NCBI GenBank assembly: GCA_027493375.1
Contig: JAPVWO010000197.1
Coordinates: forward strand, 1-38,349
Source: Candidatus Multivorans thiocomprendens
GTDB lineage: Bacteria > Acidobacteriota > Thermoanaerobaculia > Multivoradales > Multivoraceae
DNA length: 38,349 nucleotides
Direction of reading: 5' to 3'
Of this stretch, positions 28,236 through 37,007 are shown in pieces. A program made the translations under genes and the position numbers. The notes beneath the pieces were generated by a model. It did not search any database, was not told where the DNA came from, and saw only the letters and a program-made list of their open reading frames with translations. Within the stretch, counting starts at the first letter, position 1, and each line of letters starts with the position of its first letter.

Positions 28236-29639
28236 TCAGGCCCGAAGGCCTGGCAACGGGCCGACGAGGGAGATGAGGTCGCCGCGCTGGCCGTAGGCGT
28301 GGTGGAGGCCGACGTGGTTGACGTCGAGGCCCATGGCGCGGGCGATGCTGACCAGGAGGTACTGATGGGGGACACCCGCGAACCGCGTGAGGCCGCCGGG
28401 GGCCACCTGGGCAGGGACCCGCATCTGGGCAGGTGTCTCGTGGGGCCAGTACAGATAGCGGCCGGTGTCGAAGGCCCAGGAGCCGCCGATGAGGACGGGG
28501 CAGTAGTTGCGGTAGCCGTGCCAGCCGTCGCCGAGTTCGGAGCCCCAGACGATCAGCGTGTTGTCCATCAGTGAACCGCCGCCGGCGTCAGGGATCGACT
28601 CCAGGATGCTGACGAGACGGGCGACCTGCTGGCCGTGGTAGGCCGCGTAGTGCGTCATCGCGTCGTGCTTGCGGACATCCTCGTGGATGTAGTGGGCGAT
28701 GCCCTTGTGCACCTTGTCGCTGATGTGGTCGGCGCCGAACTCCGCTGTCGGCATCTCGCCGAGCGAGAACGAGACGACTCGCGTGATGTCGCAACTGAAG
28801 GCGGCGGCGATGATGTCGGCGAAGGCGTCGAACTGCAGGTCGTAGCGATCGAACGAGGCGGCGGGCCGGGGAGGCGCGTCGCAGGAGAGGGTCGCCAGGC
28901 CCTCGAGCCGGTGGCCGAGCCGGTCGACCAGGCCGAAGTGGGACTCGAGCCGGGCACGGTCGTTCGCGTCGAAGCGCGCGGCGACCGCCCGGTACTCCTG
29001 GTACGCGAAATCCAGGGTGCTGCGCCGGTAGGCGCCGACCGTGTCGCCGGAGGATGCCGGTCCGAAGACCCGGTTCCAGGCCCGCAGCGGCGTGTTCTCA
29101 GCCGGCAGCCGTACGCCGCCGCTGTTGTAGCTGATCGGACGGCCTGCTTCGAGCGCGGCGTCGACCGAGACTTCCAGCGACGGCAGGCGGTCCGCCCGGG
29201 CCACGTGGGCGGCGACGAGCTGGTCGAGCGAGGCCGACGTCGAGCGGGTGTCGCGGGCGCCGAAGTCCGCGTTGTTGCCGGTCCAGGCGTGGACCCAGCC
29301 GCGGTCGTGCCGATTGCCGCCGCCATCGAGTTCGGCGGTGGCCAGGGACAGACCGTCAAGGGCGAGGATGCGGCGGCGGTGCTCGTAGAGCGGAGCCAGG
29401 GGCCTGCTGAATGCCGTCTCCGGGAGCTGCTCCAGGTCGGCCGACCAGGGCTCGCTCTCGGAGACGCCCTCCGGGCGCATCTTCCAGGTGGCGTAGGGCC
29501 AGCCGTGGCAGTGGCTGATCAGGATCATGCGCCGGACCTGAGCTGGGCTCTGGGCGAGCGCGCGCAGGGCGCCGCCCGGCCAGCCGGCGCCGAGCGCGGT
29601 GAGCCCTCCGAGTTGCAGCAGGTGGCGTCTCGAGATCAT
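28236..29639 (-). CDS. DUF1552 exported protein with Tat signal
   Basis: 467 residues, ATG 29639, overlapping the upstream stop as ATGA. The N-terminus MISRRHLLQLGGLTALGAGW is a twin-arginine signal, so it is probably folded before export. Body matches DUF1552: RRMILISHCHGWPYATWKM, DGLSLATAELDGGGNRHDRG, LVDRLGHRLEGLATLSCD, LMDNTLIVWGSELGDGWHG and the end YLLVSIARAMGLDVNHVG. The conserved His, Asp and Glu residues recall the alkaline-phosphatase-like DUF1501 group, though the reaction is unknown. The gene is always of interest beside a DUF1587/1592/1588/1585 partner, and here the partner directly precedes it. If the partner is truly broken, this gene still has its own start. Confidence 0.87.
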   Translation of the reverse strand: MISRRHLLQLGGLTALGAGWPGGALRALAQSPAQVRRMILISHCHGWPYATWKMRPEGVSESEPWSADLEQLPETAFSRPLAPLYEHRRRILALDGLSLATAELDGGGNRHDRGWVHAWTGNNADFGARDTRSTSASLDQLVAAHVARADRLPSLEVSVDAALEAGRPISYNSGGVRLPAENTPLRAWNRVFGPASSGDTVGAYRRSTLDFAYQEYRAVAARFDANDRARLESHFGLVDRLGHRLEGLATLSCDAPPRPAASFDRYDLQFDAFADIIAAAFSCDITRVVSFSLGEMPTAEFGADHISDKVHKGIAHYIHEDVRKHDAMTHYAAYHGQQVARLVSILESIPDAGGGSLMDNTLIVWGSELGDGWHGYRNYCPVLIGGSWAFDTGRYLYWPHETPAQMRVPAQVAPGGLTRFAGVPHQYLLVSIARAMGLDVNHVGLHHAYGQRGDLISLVGPLPGLRA

Positions 29640-31187
29640 CCGTCCACTCCTGAGCCTGGGCCGGGTGCGCCTGTGCGGAACAGTTCGCTGGTCGCGATGC
29701 TGACGAGGAGCTCCCTGACCGAGTCGTTGTTGCGGAAGCGCTCCTGGATCGGTTCGAGGCCGGGTGCGTTCCGGTCCAGGTGGCTGCCGAGCGCGTAGCG
29801 CGTCCAGTGGAGCGCGTAGCAGTCCCGCACTCGGATCACCCATTTCCATGCAGGCGATGCGCTCCAGGATGCGCACACCGCGGGGAATCGGGCCGGGTTG
29901 TACGGCGTAGGCGCCGATGGCCAGAACCGAGGGCAGGGTCAGTACGCCGGCCCGCTGGGTGGGGTCCAGTACGACCGGATCGAGGATGAGTGGTTTCTTG
30001 CGTCCGACCGATACGGAGACGTACTCGATCTGCCGGGTGACGGCCGTGCGTGCTTCGTCCGGGGCCGTCGTGGCGCCGTAGATCGGCGACGTGTCTCGCG
30101 ACATGTAGCCGTGATTGCCGGTCATGAGTTCCGTGAACGTCCCCGCGCGGTCGAAGATCGCCTCTTCGACGAACAGCTCGGTCTCCAGCCTCATCGAGTG
30201 CCGGATCGGCCCCATGATCGCGGGCCACTTCGTGTCGTCGTCGCGCGCGTTCCTGAGTGCTCTGGAAATGCCGAACCTCGGACCGAAGGCGCGGCGCGCG
30301 GGCGCGATGAGAAGCACCTGGTCCGTGCCCAGCCACTGGTGGTGGAAGTGGACGACGGCCGGCCGGGCCTTCGAGTCGTCGAGCATCCGCCGTGCCTGCC
30401 GTTCGACGCCTTCCGCGGTTTCGAGTTCGCCGGCGCCCGTCGCACGGAAGAGCTCCTCGTCCGGCATCGAGTCCCAGAGGAAGTAGGAGAGCCGCGTGGC
30501 GAGTTGCCACGCATCGAGCTGCGTCGCGTCAATCGCGTCCGGCTCCAGCTTGAAGTGGAACGCGGGCGCTTGCAGGATGCCTGCGACGGTGAGCGCCACT
30601 GCCTCGTCGATCGGTTCAGCCGCGAGCTGGGCCTGCCAGAACGCCTCGATCCGACCGCGTTCTCCGTCGCGCAGGGGCCGGCGGTAGGCCCGTTCGGCGA
30701 AGCGGAGGATGCTCGTTGCGGCACAGGCCTCGCGCTCCGCGGCCGGCAGATCGGACCATCCCGAGCAGTCGAAGAAAGTCGGCGAGAGCAGGGCGAAGGA
30801 CCCGAAGTGCATCCCGGCGAGGTGGAGTTCTTCGACCTGGTAGGAAGACGGACTCTGGCCCTGTGCAATGCCCTCGAAGCCGTCGGCGCCGGGCTCGGCC
30901 GGAAACGGCCACGGCCACGGGTCGGGCGGCGGCGGCGGCGAGAAGACACCCTTGCTCGCCGCTCGCCGAGGGCTGATGCGGTCGGCGACGGGGGGCCGCT
31001 TGGGCCACTGCTCCCCGTCCCTGGGAAAGCCGAGCAGGTCGGCGACCGTGTTGTTGTACTCGGTCGGCGTCATCGCGAGCGGCGCCGCCTGGTCCGTTTC
31101 GGCCGGTTCAGGCGCCGCAGCCGCCGCGGCCTGCGCGAAGCCGGCGGCGCAGAAGAGCACCAGAATCGTCCTGAGATCGAACTTCAT
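29636..31187 (-). pseudogene. DUF1587/1595/1592/1588/1585-type exported protein with internal deletion and frameshift
   Basis: ATG 31187 with signal peptide (RTILVLFCAAGFAQAAAAAA). Domains in order: DUF1587 (MTPTEYNNTVADLLGFPRDG), DUF1595 (SILRFAERAYRRPLRDGERG), DUF1592 (LDAWQLATRLSYFLWDSMPD, VHFHHQWLG, TGNHGYMSRDTSPIYG), start of DUF1588 (LTLPSVLAIGAYAVQPGPIP, RGVRILERIACMEM). The frame then changes near 29840, and the protein resumes at VRDCYALHWTRYALGSHLD and NDSVRELLVSIATSELF, the DUF1585 end. The missing part should hold the rest of DUF1588 with its CxxCH-like segment, perhaps 100 residues or more. Length is 3n+1. In the first frame the sequence stays open into the DUF1552 gene, so a naive call fuses the two genes into one 983-residue protein. 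It lies 64 bp after the S10 peptidase gene. Confidence 0.85.
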
Positions 31188-31251
31188 GGCGGGCAGGGCA
31201 GGCTGTGGGGCTCCCGTGCAGACGAACTTGTAACACTGTATCAGCAGAGCG

Positions 31252-32817
31252 CTAGTCGGCGTCCCGTCTGGCGCCCGAGGTGCGCAGGATGAAGGCGTCG
31301 AGCGTCTCCTTCCACTGCGGCAGCAGGGACTGTTCGACGTACATCATGTGCCCGGCGGCGAAGTCCTCGCGCTGGATGTTGGCGCGGAGTTCCGGCGGCA
31401 GGCCCATGTGGTCCATCGTCCAGACGGCCGCGAAGTAGGGCGTCGCCAGGTCGTACAGGCCGTTGATCAGGAGCACTTCGAGTGCCGGATTCCGGCGCAT
31501 GGCGGCGGCCAGGTCGGGGGCGACGTTCGGGGTGCCGTCGCCGCGCGAGAAGCGGCCCGCGTTCACCCGCCCCCAGTTCCAGTCGCGGACGGCGCCGCTC
31601 GGAACGTACTCGCGATCGCCGTCGTAGCCGAGCTCGCCGCGAAGGTAGCTGTTGAAGGCCGAGGTGTAGGCCGAGCTGATCGCCGTGGACTGCGGGTCGT
31701 GGGAAGGCCGGGCCCCCAGCGTGTCCCCGGCCAGCCCGGTGAAGCGTGCGTCCAGACGGCCGACGATCTTGCCTTCGTCGCGCAGCAACTCGGCCTCGAA
31801 GGCCGGAGCGGTCACCCGCAGGTCCGACTTGTCGATGAAGTCGCGCGAGAGCCCGGTGTAGCGGTGCAGGCGGTCGATCACCCGGCTGCGGGTGTCCGCA
31901 TCGAGCGTGCTGCCGCGAAGCAGCGCGGTGGCGTACTCGGTTAGCGCCCATTCCTCGACCTCGGCCATCAGGGTCGGAAGATCCGCCGGGGTTTTCTCCG
32001 GCAGTGCGTCCAGGTAGCGGGCGGCGACGGTGTAGGACGGCAGGTTGACGATGTAGGCGAGGTCGTCGCCGGGCGCGAACTGGATCGTGTTGAACTGCAG
32101 GATCGAGGACACGAGGACGATGCCGTTCAGGTCGACGTTCGCCCGCTGCAGGTGGCTGGCGAGCACCGCCGATCGGGTCGTGCCGTAGCTCTCGCCGAGC
32201 AGGTAGCGGGGCGAGTTCCAGCGGTCGTGCGCGCTGAGGAAGCGCCGGATGAACTGGGCGAGCGACTTCGCGTCCTCGTCGATGCCCCAGTAGTCGGAGC
32301 CCGGAGTCTCGCCCAGGGTATGGCTGAAGCCGGTGCCGATCGGATCGACCATCACGATATCGGCGATGTCGAGGATCGTCCAGGCGTTGTCCTCAAGAGG
32401 GTAGGGCGGCGCTCCCTGCGGGCCGACGTCGGGGGTCACTACGCGTCGCGGCCCCATGATTCCCATGTGCAGCCAGAACGACGCGGAGCCGGGGCCTCCG
32501 TTGTAGGAGAAGACCAGGGGGCGTCCGCGGGGCGCCGCGCCGTTCGTCCGGAAGTACGCCGTGTACCAGAGCTGCGCGGCCGGGGCGCCGTCGTCGTTGT
32601 CGAGCTGGAGACCGGTGACGACGGCGTCGTATTCGACCGTCTCGCCGCCGACTTCGATCGAGTGGCTGGTTTCCCAGCGGCCGGGCGGCTCGGCGGCCTG
32701 CGACGCGCCGGCGCCTTCCTCCGCGCGAACCGGGGCCGTCGCGGTCAGGGCGGCGACGCAGATGAGGGCGAGGGCCGGTCCGGCCGCGGCGAGCAAGGGG
32801 CGGAGGGAGAGGTTCAT
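31252..32817 (-). CDS. Serine carboxypeptidase-like peptidase, family S10
   Basis: 521 residues, ATG 32817. Signal peptide about 1-32 (LLAAAGPALALICVAALTAT). An S10 alpha/beta-hydrolase: PLVFSYNGGPGSASFWLHMG (oxyanion hole), IVMVDPIGTGFSH, YLLGESYGTTRSAVLASHL (nucleophile Ser), VLLINGLYDLATPYFAAVW (Asp), DFAAGHMMYVEQSLLP (His). It would remove C-terminal residues from peptides in the periplasm, best at acid pH as in the family. The ATG follows a TACAAT box by six bases, so the message may lack a leader. It may be co-transcribed with the DUF1592/DUF1552 pair. Confidence 0.9.
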   Translation of the reverse strand: MNLSLRPLLAAAGPALALICVAALTATAPVRAEEGAGASQAAEPPGRWETSHSIEVGGETVEYDAVVTGLQLDNDDGAPAAQLWYTAYFRTNGAAPRGRPLVFSYNGGPGSASFWLHMGIMGPRRVVTPDVGPQGAPPYPLEDNAWTILDIADIVMVDPIGTGFSHTLGETPGSDYWGIDEDAKSLAQFIRRFLSAHDRWNSPRYLLGESYGTTRSAVLASHLQRANVDLNGIVLVSSILQFNTIQFAPGDDLAYIVNLPSYTVAARYLDALPEKTPADLPTLMAEVEEWALTEYATALLRGSTLDADTRSRVIDRLHRYTGLSRDFIDKSDLRVTAPAFEAELLRDEGKIVGRLDARFTGLAGDTLGARPSHDPQSTAISSAYTSAFNSYLRGELGYDGDREYVPSGAVRDWNWGRVNAGRFSRGDGTPNVAPDLAAAMRRNPALEVLLINGLYDLATPYFAAVWTMDHMGLPPELRANIQREDFAAGHMMYVEQSLLPQWKETLDAFILRTSGARRDAD

Positions 32818-32823
32818 CGCGCT

Positions 32824-32829
32824 ATTGTA
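32824..32829 (-). promoter_or_regulatory. -10 box of a leaderless promoter for the S10 peptidase
   Basis: TACAAT on the minus strand, five of six matches to TATAAT. Exactly six bases separate it from the ATG, so transcription would begin at or next to the A of the start codon. No ribosome-binding site is present upstream of this ATG, which fits. A possible -35 (GTGACG, four of six matches) lies 19 bases further upstream. Confidence 0.55.
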
Positions 32830-32886
32830 GACAGCAGGTTACGGCAGACGTCACCTGTAGTCGGCGGACCGCGAGAGGGAGGATCC

Positions 32887-33912
32887 ATGAGACACGCTCT
32901 TCGACTGACGATTCGTACCGCGCTCGCCGCGGCCGCCGTGTTTGCGGCGGGTTCGCTGTCGGCCCAGGGCTGGACCAAGACGACCGACACTCACCGCTTC
33001 ATGGAGGTCCGGAACGGCATCTGGCTGACCCAGACCACGGCGCAGGTGTTCAACAGCAACGCCCTCGTGATCGTCAACGACGAGGACGTGATTCTCGTGG
33101 ATTCCCACGTGACGCCGGCGAAGGCGCGCGACCTGATCGCCTCGATTCCGGCGATCACCGACAAGCCGGTAACCGCGTTGATCAACTCGCACTTCCACTG
33201 GGACCATGCCCACGGCAACCAGGAGTTCGCGGACATTCCGATCTTCGGCCACGAGTACACGCGGATGAAGATGGCGACGGCGCCGCTGGAGGAGCCGACG
33301 TACGTCACCGGCATCAACGGCAACGCGGCGACCCTCGAGCGGCTGGCCGAACAGATCGAGGCGGCCGAGGACGAGGAGGAGCGGGCGGGCCTCGAGGCTT
33401 ACCGGTCGATGTTCGCCGCCCACGCCGCCGACTTCGACGAGATCGACCCGCTGCCGCCCGACGTGACGATGAACGAGAAGATGACCCTGTTTCGCGGCGG
33501 CCGGGAGATCCAGATCATGTTCGTGGGCCGCGCCCACACCGGCGGAGACACCGTCATCTACTTCCCGCGGGACAAGCTGGTCTTCACCGGCGACATGCTG
33601 TTCGGCGGACCGTCCTTCATGGGCGACGGCTACGTCGACGAGTGGGCGGAGACGCTGGAGAACCTGAAGGTGCTGGACTTCGACATCGTCGTTCCCGGGC
33701 ACGGCCCGCCGTTGACCGACCTGAGTGCGATCGAGAAGTCGCAGGAGTACTACCGCGTCCTCTGGGAACGGACGGCGGAGAAGCATGCGGCGGGAGTGCC
33801 GGCCGAAGAGGTGTCCGGCGCGCTCGACCTGTCCGCCACGGCGTTTCCGCAGCGGCAGCCCTCCGAGGTGGAGGTGCGGCGGATGTACCACCGCATGGAG
33901 AACCCGGACTGA
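32887..33912 (+). CDS. Exported MBL-fold metallohydrolase
   Basis: 341 residues from ATG 32887, with GAGAGGGAGGA just upstream; the frame is open further upstream, but that part is antisense to the S10 gene. Signal peptide 1-26 (TIRTALAAAAVFAAGSLSAQ). Metallo-beta-lactamase fold with all metal ligands: NSHFHWDHAHGN (HxHxDH), GRAHTGGDTVIYFP (His), VFTGDMLFGG (Asp), VVPGHGPPLTDLS (last His). The C-terminal sequence order resembles the quinoprotein-relay/SoxH group, hinting at a link with PQQ enzymes, but this is only similarity of type. Substrate unknown. First of a plus-strand run with DUF3311, symporter and PFK. Confidence 0.87.
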   Translation: MRHALRLTIRTALAAAAVFAAGSLSAQGWTKTTDTHRFMEVRNGIWLTQTTAQVFNSNALVIVNDEDVILVDSHVTPAKARDLIASIPAITDKPVTALINSHFHWDHAHGNQEFADIPIFGHEYTRMKMATAPLEEPTYVTGINGNAATLERLAEQIEAAEDEEERAGLEAYRSMFAAHAADFDEIDPLPPDVTMNEKMTLFRGGREIQIMFVGRAHTGGDTVIYFPRDKLVFTGDMLFGGPSFMGDGYVDEWAETLENLKVLDFDIVVPGHGPPLTDLSAIEKSQEYYRVLWERTAEKHAAGVPAEEVSGALDLSATAFPQRQPSEVEVRRMYHRMENPD

Positions 33913-34133
33913 CCCGCCGCCCCTCCCGCTTCCTGCCGCGCACCCGCGACGGCTGGATCGCCACGGTCGCCTTCGCGGCGGTCTTCCTGCTGGCGATGCC
34001 GCCGGTCACCCACACGCTGCTGAACCGGATCGAGCCGAGCGCCCTCGGCGTTCCGTTCCTGTACTTGGCTCTGTTCGCCGTCTACGTCGCCCTGATCGCG
34101 GTCCTGATCTGGGCTTATCGCCGCGGCGTGTGA
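33909..34133 (+). CDS. DUF3311 small membrane protein, symporter partner
   Basis: 74 residues. Two membrane helices (WIATVAFAAVFLLAMPPVTH and FLYLALFAVYVALIAVLIWA) flank the family signature NRIEPSALGVPFLYLALF. DUF3311 proteins are typically encoded next to sodium:solute symporters, and one follows here after 40 bp. There is no ATG, GTG or TTG at the right place; CTG 33909 overlaps the previous TGA as CTGA and has GGAG eight bases upstream, so it is the best start. The in-frame ATG at 33642 lies inside the MBL gene and encodes arginine/glycine-rich shadow sequence. Confidence 0.78.
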   Translation: MTRRPSRFLPRTRDGWIATVAFAAVFLLAMPPVTHTLLNRIEPSALGVPFLYLALFAVYVALIAVLIWAYRRGV

Positions 34134-34173
34134 CGCGCCTCCTCGATTCACCCTCGCCGCCTGGGGACCGGTA

Positions 34174-35697
34174 GTGGAGACCTGGGTCGTTGCCACGAGT
34201 CTGATCGGCGTCTACCTGCTGATCACCCTGAGCGTTGCCGTCGTCGCCAACCGTCACATGACGGTCGACATGGAGGACTTCCTCCTGTGCGGGCGGCGCA
34301 CCGGCTTCATCGTCCTCTACCTGACCGTCGTCGCGACCTACCACTCCGCCTTCGCCTTCCTCGGCTCCGGGGGCTTCTTCTTCACGCACGGCATCGGCTT
34401 CTGGTCGGCCGGCGCCTGGACCCTCCTGGTTGGGGCCGCCACCTACGTCATCGGTACCCGCATCTGGGCGCTCGGCAAGGCCTTCGGCTACATCACGCCC
34501 GCCGATCTGCTGGCCGACTTCTACGAGTCGGAGGCGGTGCGCGTCGCGGTGGCCCTGGTCTCCGTTCTCTTCACGATCCTCTACATCCAGGTCCAGGCGC
34601 TCGCCCTCGGCTACATCATGGACGTGGCGACGGACGGCCGCGTCCCGTTCGAGATCGGCGTCCTGATCATGCTGACGGTCGCCGTCGTCCATCTGATGGT
34701 CGGCGGCCTGCGCGCGGTCTACTGGACGGACGTGTTCCAGGGCGTCTGGATGTACGTCGCGATCTGGGCCGGCGCGCTCGTCCTCTCCTTCGAGCTCTTC
34801 GGTGGCCCGGTCGAGCTCTGGCAGCGGGTGACGAGCGAGCGGCCGGACATGCTGACCCTGCCCGGTCCCGAGGGGTTCTTCACGCCCGGCATGTGGGTCG
34901 GCATGGTGCTCACCCTGTCGTTCGGGATCATCTTCCAGCCCCACATGATGATCCGCTACTACACGGCGGTGGACGGCAAGACCCTCAAGCTGCTCGGCGC
35001 CACGACGCCGATCTACCTGATGACGCTGTACATCCCGGCCGCGCTGGTGGGCCTGGGCGGGGCGCTCGTCATGCCGGAGCTCGAGCAGGCGGACCGGGTC
35101 TTCCCGGAGCTGCTGTTTCAGTACGCGCCGGCGTGGCTCACCGGGATCATCCTCGCCGGCGCCGCGGCCGCCGCCATGTCCACGCTCGACTCCATCCTCC
35201 ACGCGAACATGACCGTCCTCACCCGCGACGTCTACCAGCGCTACATCGCCCGCGGGCGGAGCCAGGCCCACTACGTCTTCGTCGGCCGCGCGATCGTCTT
35301 CGTGCTCCTGGGGGTCGCCTTCGCGCTCTCGATCACGGAGAGCGACCTGCTGGTGGCGATCGTCACGTTGTCCGGGGCCGGCGCGCTGCAACTCATGGCG
35401 GCGATCGTCGGGGTCTGCTTTCCCGGCCGTCGCTCGCTGAGCCGTGCCGGGGTCCTCGCCGGCCTGGGCGCCGGGCTGCTGACCCTGGCCCTGACGCTCC
35501 CGCTGAATCTGGGGTTCGCGCTGCCCTGGGGCGCGCATCCCCTGGACATGCACGGCGGCCTCTGGGGTCTGTTCGCGAACACCCTGCTGGCGGTGGCCGT
35601 TTCCGCCTTCACCTCCGGCCCGTCTCGCGAGACCGTCGCCCGGGTCCACGGAGAGGTCGAGCGCTTCGTCTACGGCGGGGAGCAGCTCGGCCGGTAG
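34174..35697 (+). CDS. Sodium:solute symporter (SSS family)
   Basis: 507 residues from GTG 34174, with GGGGA seven bases upstream. About 13 hydrophobic segments from WVVATSLIGVYLLITLSVAV to LWGLFANTLLAVAVSAF. SSS features: MEDFLLCGRRTGF after the first helix, VVATYHSAFAFLGSGGFFF in the unwound sodium site, YITPADLLADFYES, GGLRAVYWTDVFQGVWM, and AAAAAMSTLDSILHANMTVL, the family motif in helix 8 whose Ser/Thr bind sodium. It imports a small carboxylate, amino acid or vitamin with sodium; the DUF3311 partner is common in monocarboxylate/pantothenate-type subgroups, but the substrate cannot be read here. Confidence 0.9.
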   Translation: METWVVATSLIGVYLLITLSVAVVANRHMTVDMEDFLLCGRRTGFIVLYLTVVATYHSAFAFLGSGGFFFTHGIGFWSAGAWTLLVGAATYVIGTRIWALGKAFGYITPADLLADFYESEAVRVAVALVSVLFTILYIQVQALALGYIMDVATDGRVPFEIGVLIMLTVAVVHLMVGGLRAVYWTDVFQGVWMYVAIWAGALVLSFELFGGPVELWQRVTSERPDMLTLPGPEGFFTPGMWVGMVLTLSFGIIFQPHMMIRYYTAVDGKTLKLLGATTPIYLMTLYIPAALVGLGGALVMPELEQADRVFPELLFQYAPAWLTGIILAGAAAAAMSTLDSILHANMTVLTRDVYQRYIARGRSQAHYVFVGRAIVFVLLGVAFALSITESDLLVAIVTLSGAGALQLMAAIVGVCFPGRRSLSRAGVLAGLGAGLLTLALTLPLNLGFALPWGAHPLDMHGGLWGLFANTLLAVAVSAFTSGPSRETVARVHGEVERFVYGGEQLGR

Positions 35698-35734
35698 ACG
35701 ATAGCCGCGCGACTGTGCGATTCTCCGCAGTCCG

Positions 35735-36814
35735 ATGAAGCGGATCGGCATCAGCACCGGCGGCGGCGACGCGCCCGGCCTCAACGCGGTGATCCGGGCG
35801 GTGACCCTGGCCTCGATCCGCCGCGGCTGGGAGGTCGTCGGCCTCCTGCGCGGCTACGGCGCCTTCTTCGACCCCAGCCAGATCCGGATTCTGGATCGGC
35901 CCGCCGTCCGCGGCACGACCCACCTCGGCGGCACGATTCTCGGCACCCGCAGCGGGGCGAATCCGTTCGAGCGCCGGGTCGAGCAGGACGACGGCTCGGT
36001 CGTCGTGGAAGACCTCACGGAGGAAGCGATCGCCGGTTTCCATCGCCTGGGTCTGGACGCGCTCGTGGCGGTCGGCGGCGACGGTTCCATGCGGCTTGCG
36101 CTCAAGCTGCACCAGCACGGCATCCCGGTCGTCGGCGTTCCGAAGACGATCGACAACGACCTCGCCGGCACCAACGTCACGTTCGGCTTCCACACCGCGG
36201 TCGACGTCGCGACCGCGGCGATCGAGCGGTTGCACTCGACCGCCGACGCGCACGACCGCATCTTCGTCGTCGAGCTGATGGGCCGCTACGCCGGCTGGAT
36301 CGCTCTCTTCGCGGGCGTCGCGGCGACGGCCCAGGTCATTCTGATTCCCGAGATTCCCTACGACATGGACGAAGTGTGCGACCACCTGATGGCTCGCGAG
36401 CGGCGGGGCCGGCGTTGGGCCGTCGTCGTGGCGGCCGAAGGCGCGCGGCCCGTCGGCGGCGACTTCACCTGGTCCAAGCGGATCGGCGGCCAGACGGAAG
36501 CCCTCGGCGGCGTCGCCGAGCGGGTGGCGACTGAGATCCACGAGCGGACCGGCAAGGAGACCCGGACGGTCACCTTGGGCCACCTCCAGCGCGGCGGCCA
36601 GCCGATCCCCTACGACCGCCTGATCGCGCTTCGCTTCGGCGCCGCCGCCGTGCGCCAGATCGAGGAAGGGGAGTTCGGCGTCATGGTCTCGCTGGACCCG
36701 CCGACCGTCCGCGCCGTGCCGCTCGAACTCGCGGTCAGCCGCATGAAGAGCGTTCCGCTCGAAGCCGACGTCGTCGCCACCGCCCGCGACCTCGGCATCT
36801 GCCTGGGCGAATAG
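35735..36814 (+). CDS. pfkA: 6-phosphofructokinase, group III (mixed ATP/PPi type)
   Basis: 359 residues, ATG 35735. Phosphorylates fructose 6-phosphate. Motifs: ISTGGGDAPGLNAVIRA, GGTILGTRSGANPF, LVAVGGDGSMRLA, PKTIDNDLAGTNVTFGFHTA (catalytic Asp), ELMGRYAGWIALFAGVA (fructose phosphate), LGHLQRGGQPIPYDR. The residue after GGD is Gly, as in ATP enzymes (PPi enzymes have Asp), while PKTIDND has the Lys of group III enzymes in place of the Gly of E. coli PfkA. So ATP is the likely donor but PPi use is not excluded. 37 bp after the symporter. No allosteric call is possible from sequence alone. Confidence 0.92.
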   Translation: MKRIGISTGGGDAPGLNAVIRAVTLASIRRGWEVVGLLRGYGAFFDPSQIRILDRPAVRGTTHLGGTILGTRSGANPFERRVEQDDGSVVVEDLTEEAIAGFHRLGLDALVAVGGDGSMRLALKLHQHGIPVVGVPKTIDNDLAGTNVTFGFHTAVDVATAAIERLHSTADAHDRIFVVELMGRYAGWIALFAGVAATAQVILIPEIPYDMDEVCDHLMARERRGRRWAVVVAAEGARPVGGDFTWSKRIGGQTEALGGVAERVATEIHERTGKETRTVTLGHLQRGGQPIPYDRLIALRFGAAAVRQIEEGEFGVMVSLDPPTVRAVPLELAVSRMKSVPLEADVVATARDLGICLGE

Positions 36815-36819
36815 TCACT

Positions 36820-36851
36820 ACTGGATGCGCCGGCGTCTCCGCCGGCATCCG
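36820..36851. repeat. Compact form of the structured repeat
   Basis: ACTGGATGCGCCGGCGT (36820-36836), then CT, then CCGCCGGCATCCG (36839-36851). The two halves form a hairpin (GGATG-CCGGCG with CGCCGGCATCC, two-base bulge). Same outer blocks as 28095-28195 but without the inner hairpins. It starts 6 bp after the PFK stop; both copies thus sit at gene 3' ends. Confidence 0.65.
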
Positions 36852-36882
36852 CTCGCCGCTTGGCGGCCGGCCGAAGCGCGCC

Positions 36883-36921
36883 ACCAGGAAATCTCGGTGC
36901 CTGCCGCCGAGATTTCCTGGT
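36883..36921. other. Perfect 15-bp inverted repeat
   Basis: ACCAGGAAATCTCGG (36883-36897) and CCGAGATTTCCTGGT (36907-36921), loop of nine. There is no T-run after it in either direction, so it is a poor Rho-independent terminator. The AAATCT core is AT-richer than its surroundings. It lies between PFK and the toxin-antitoxin pair and could be a processing stem, an operator, or a mobile-element scar. Confidence 0.7.
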
Positions 36922-37007
36922 CGGGAGGATCGATGAAGCCAGGACCAGGCCATATGGTACTGTCTCGTGCACCAAATGGTCTGACGCACGCGGAGACGTG
37001 ATGGTCA

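Noticed and set aside
36883..36921. 15-bp inverted repeat as a Rho-independent terminator of PFK
   Set aside because: No T-tract on either side; kept as a structure of unknown role.
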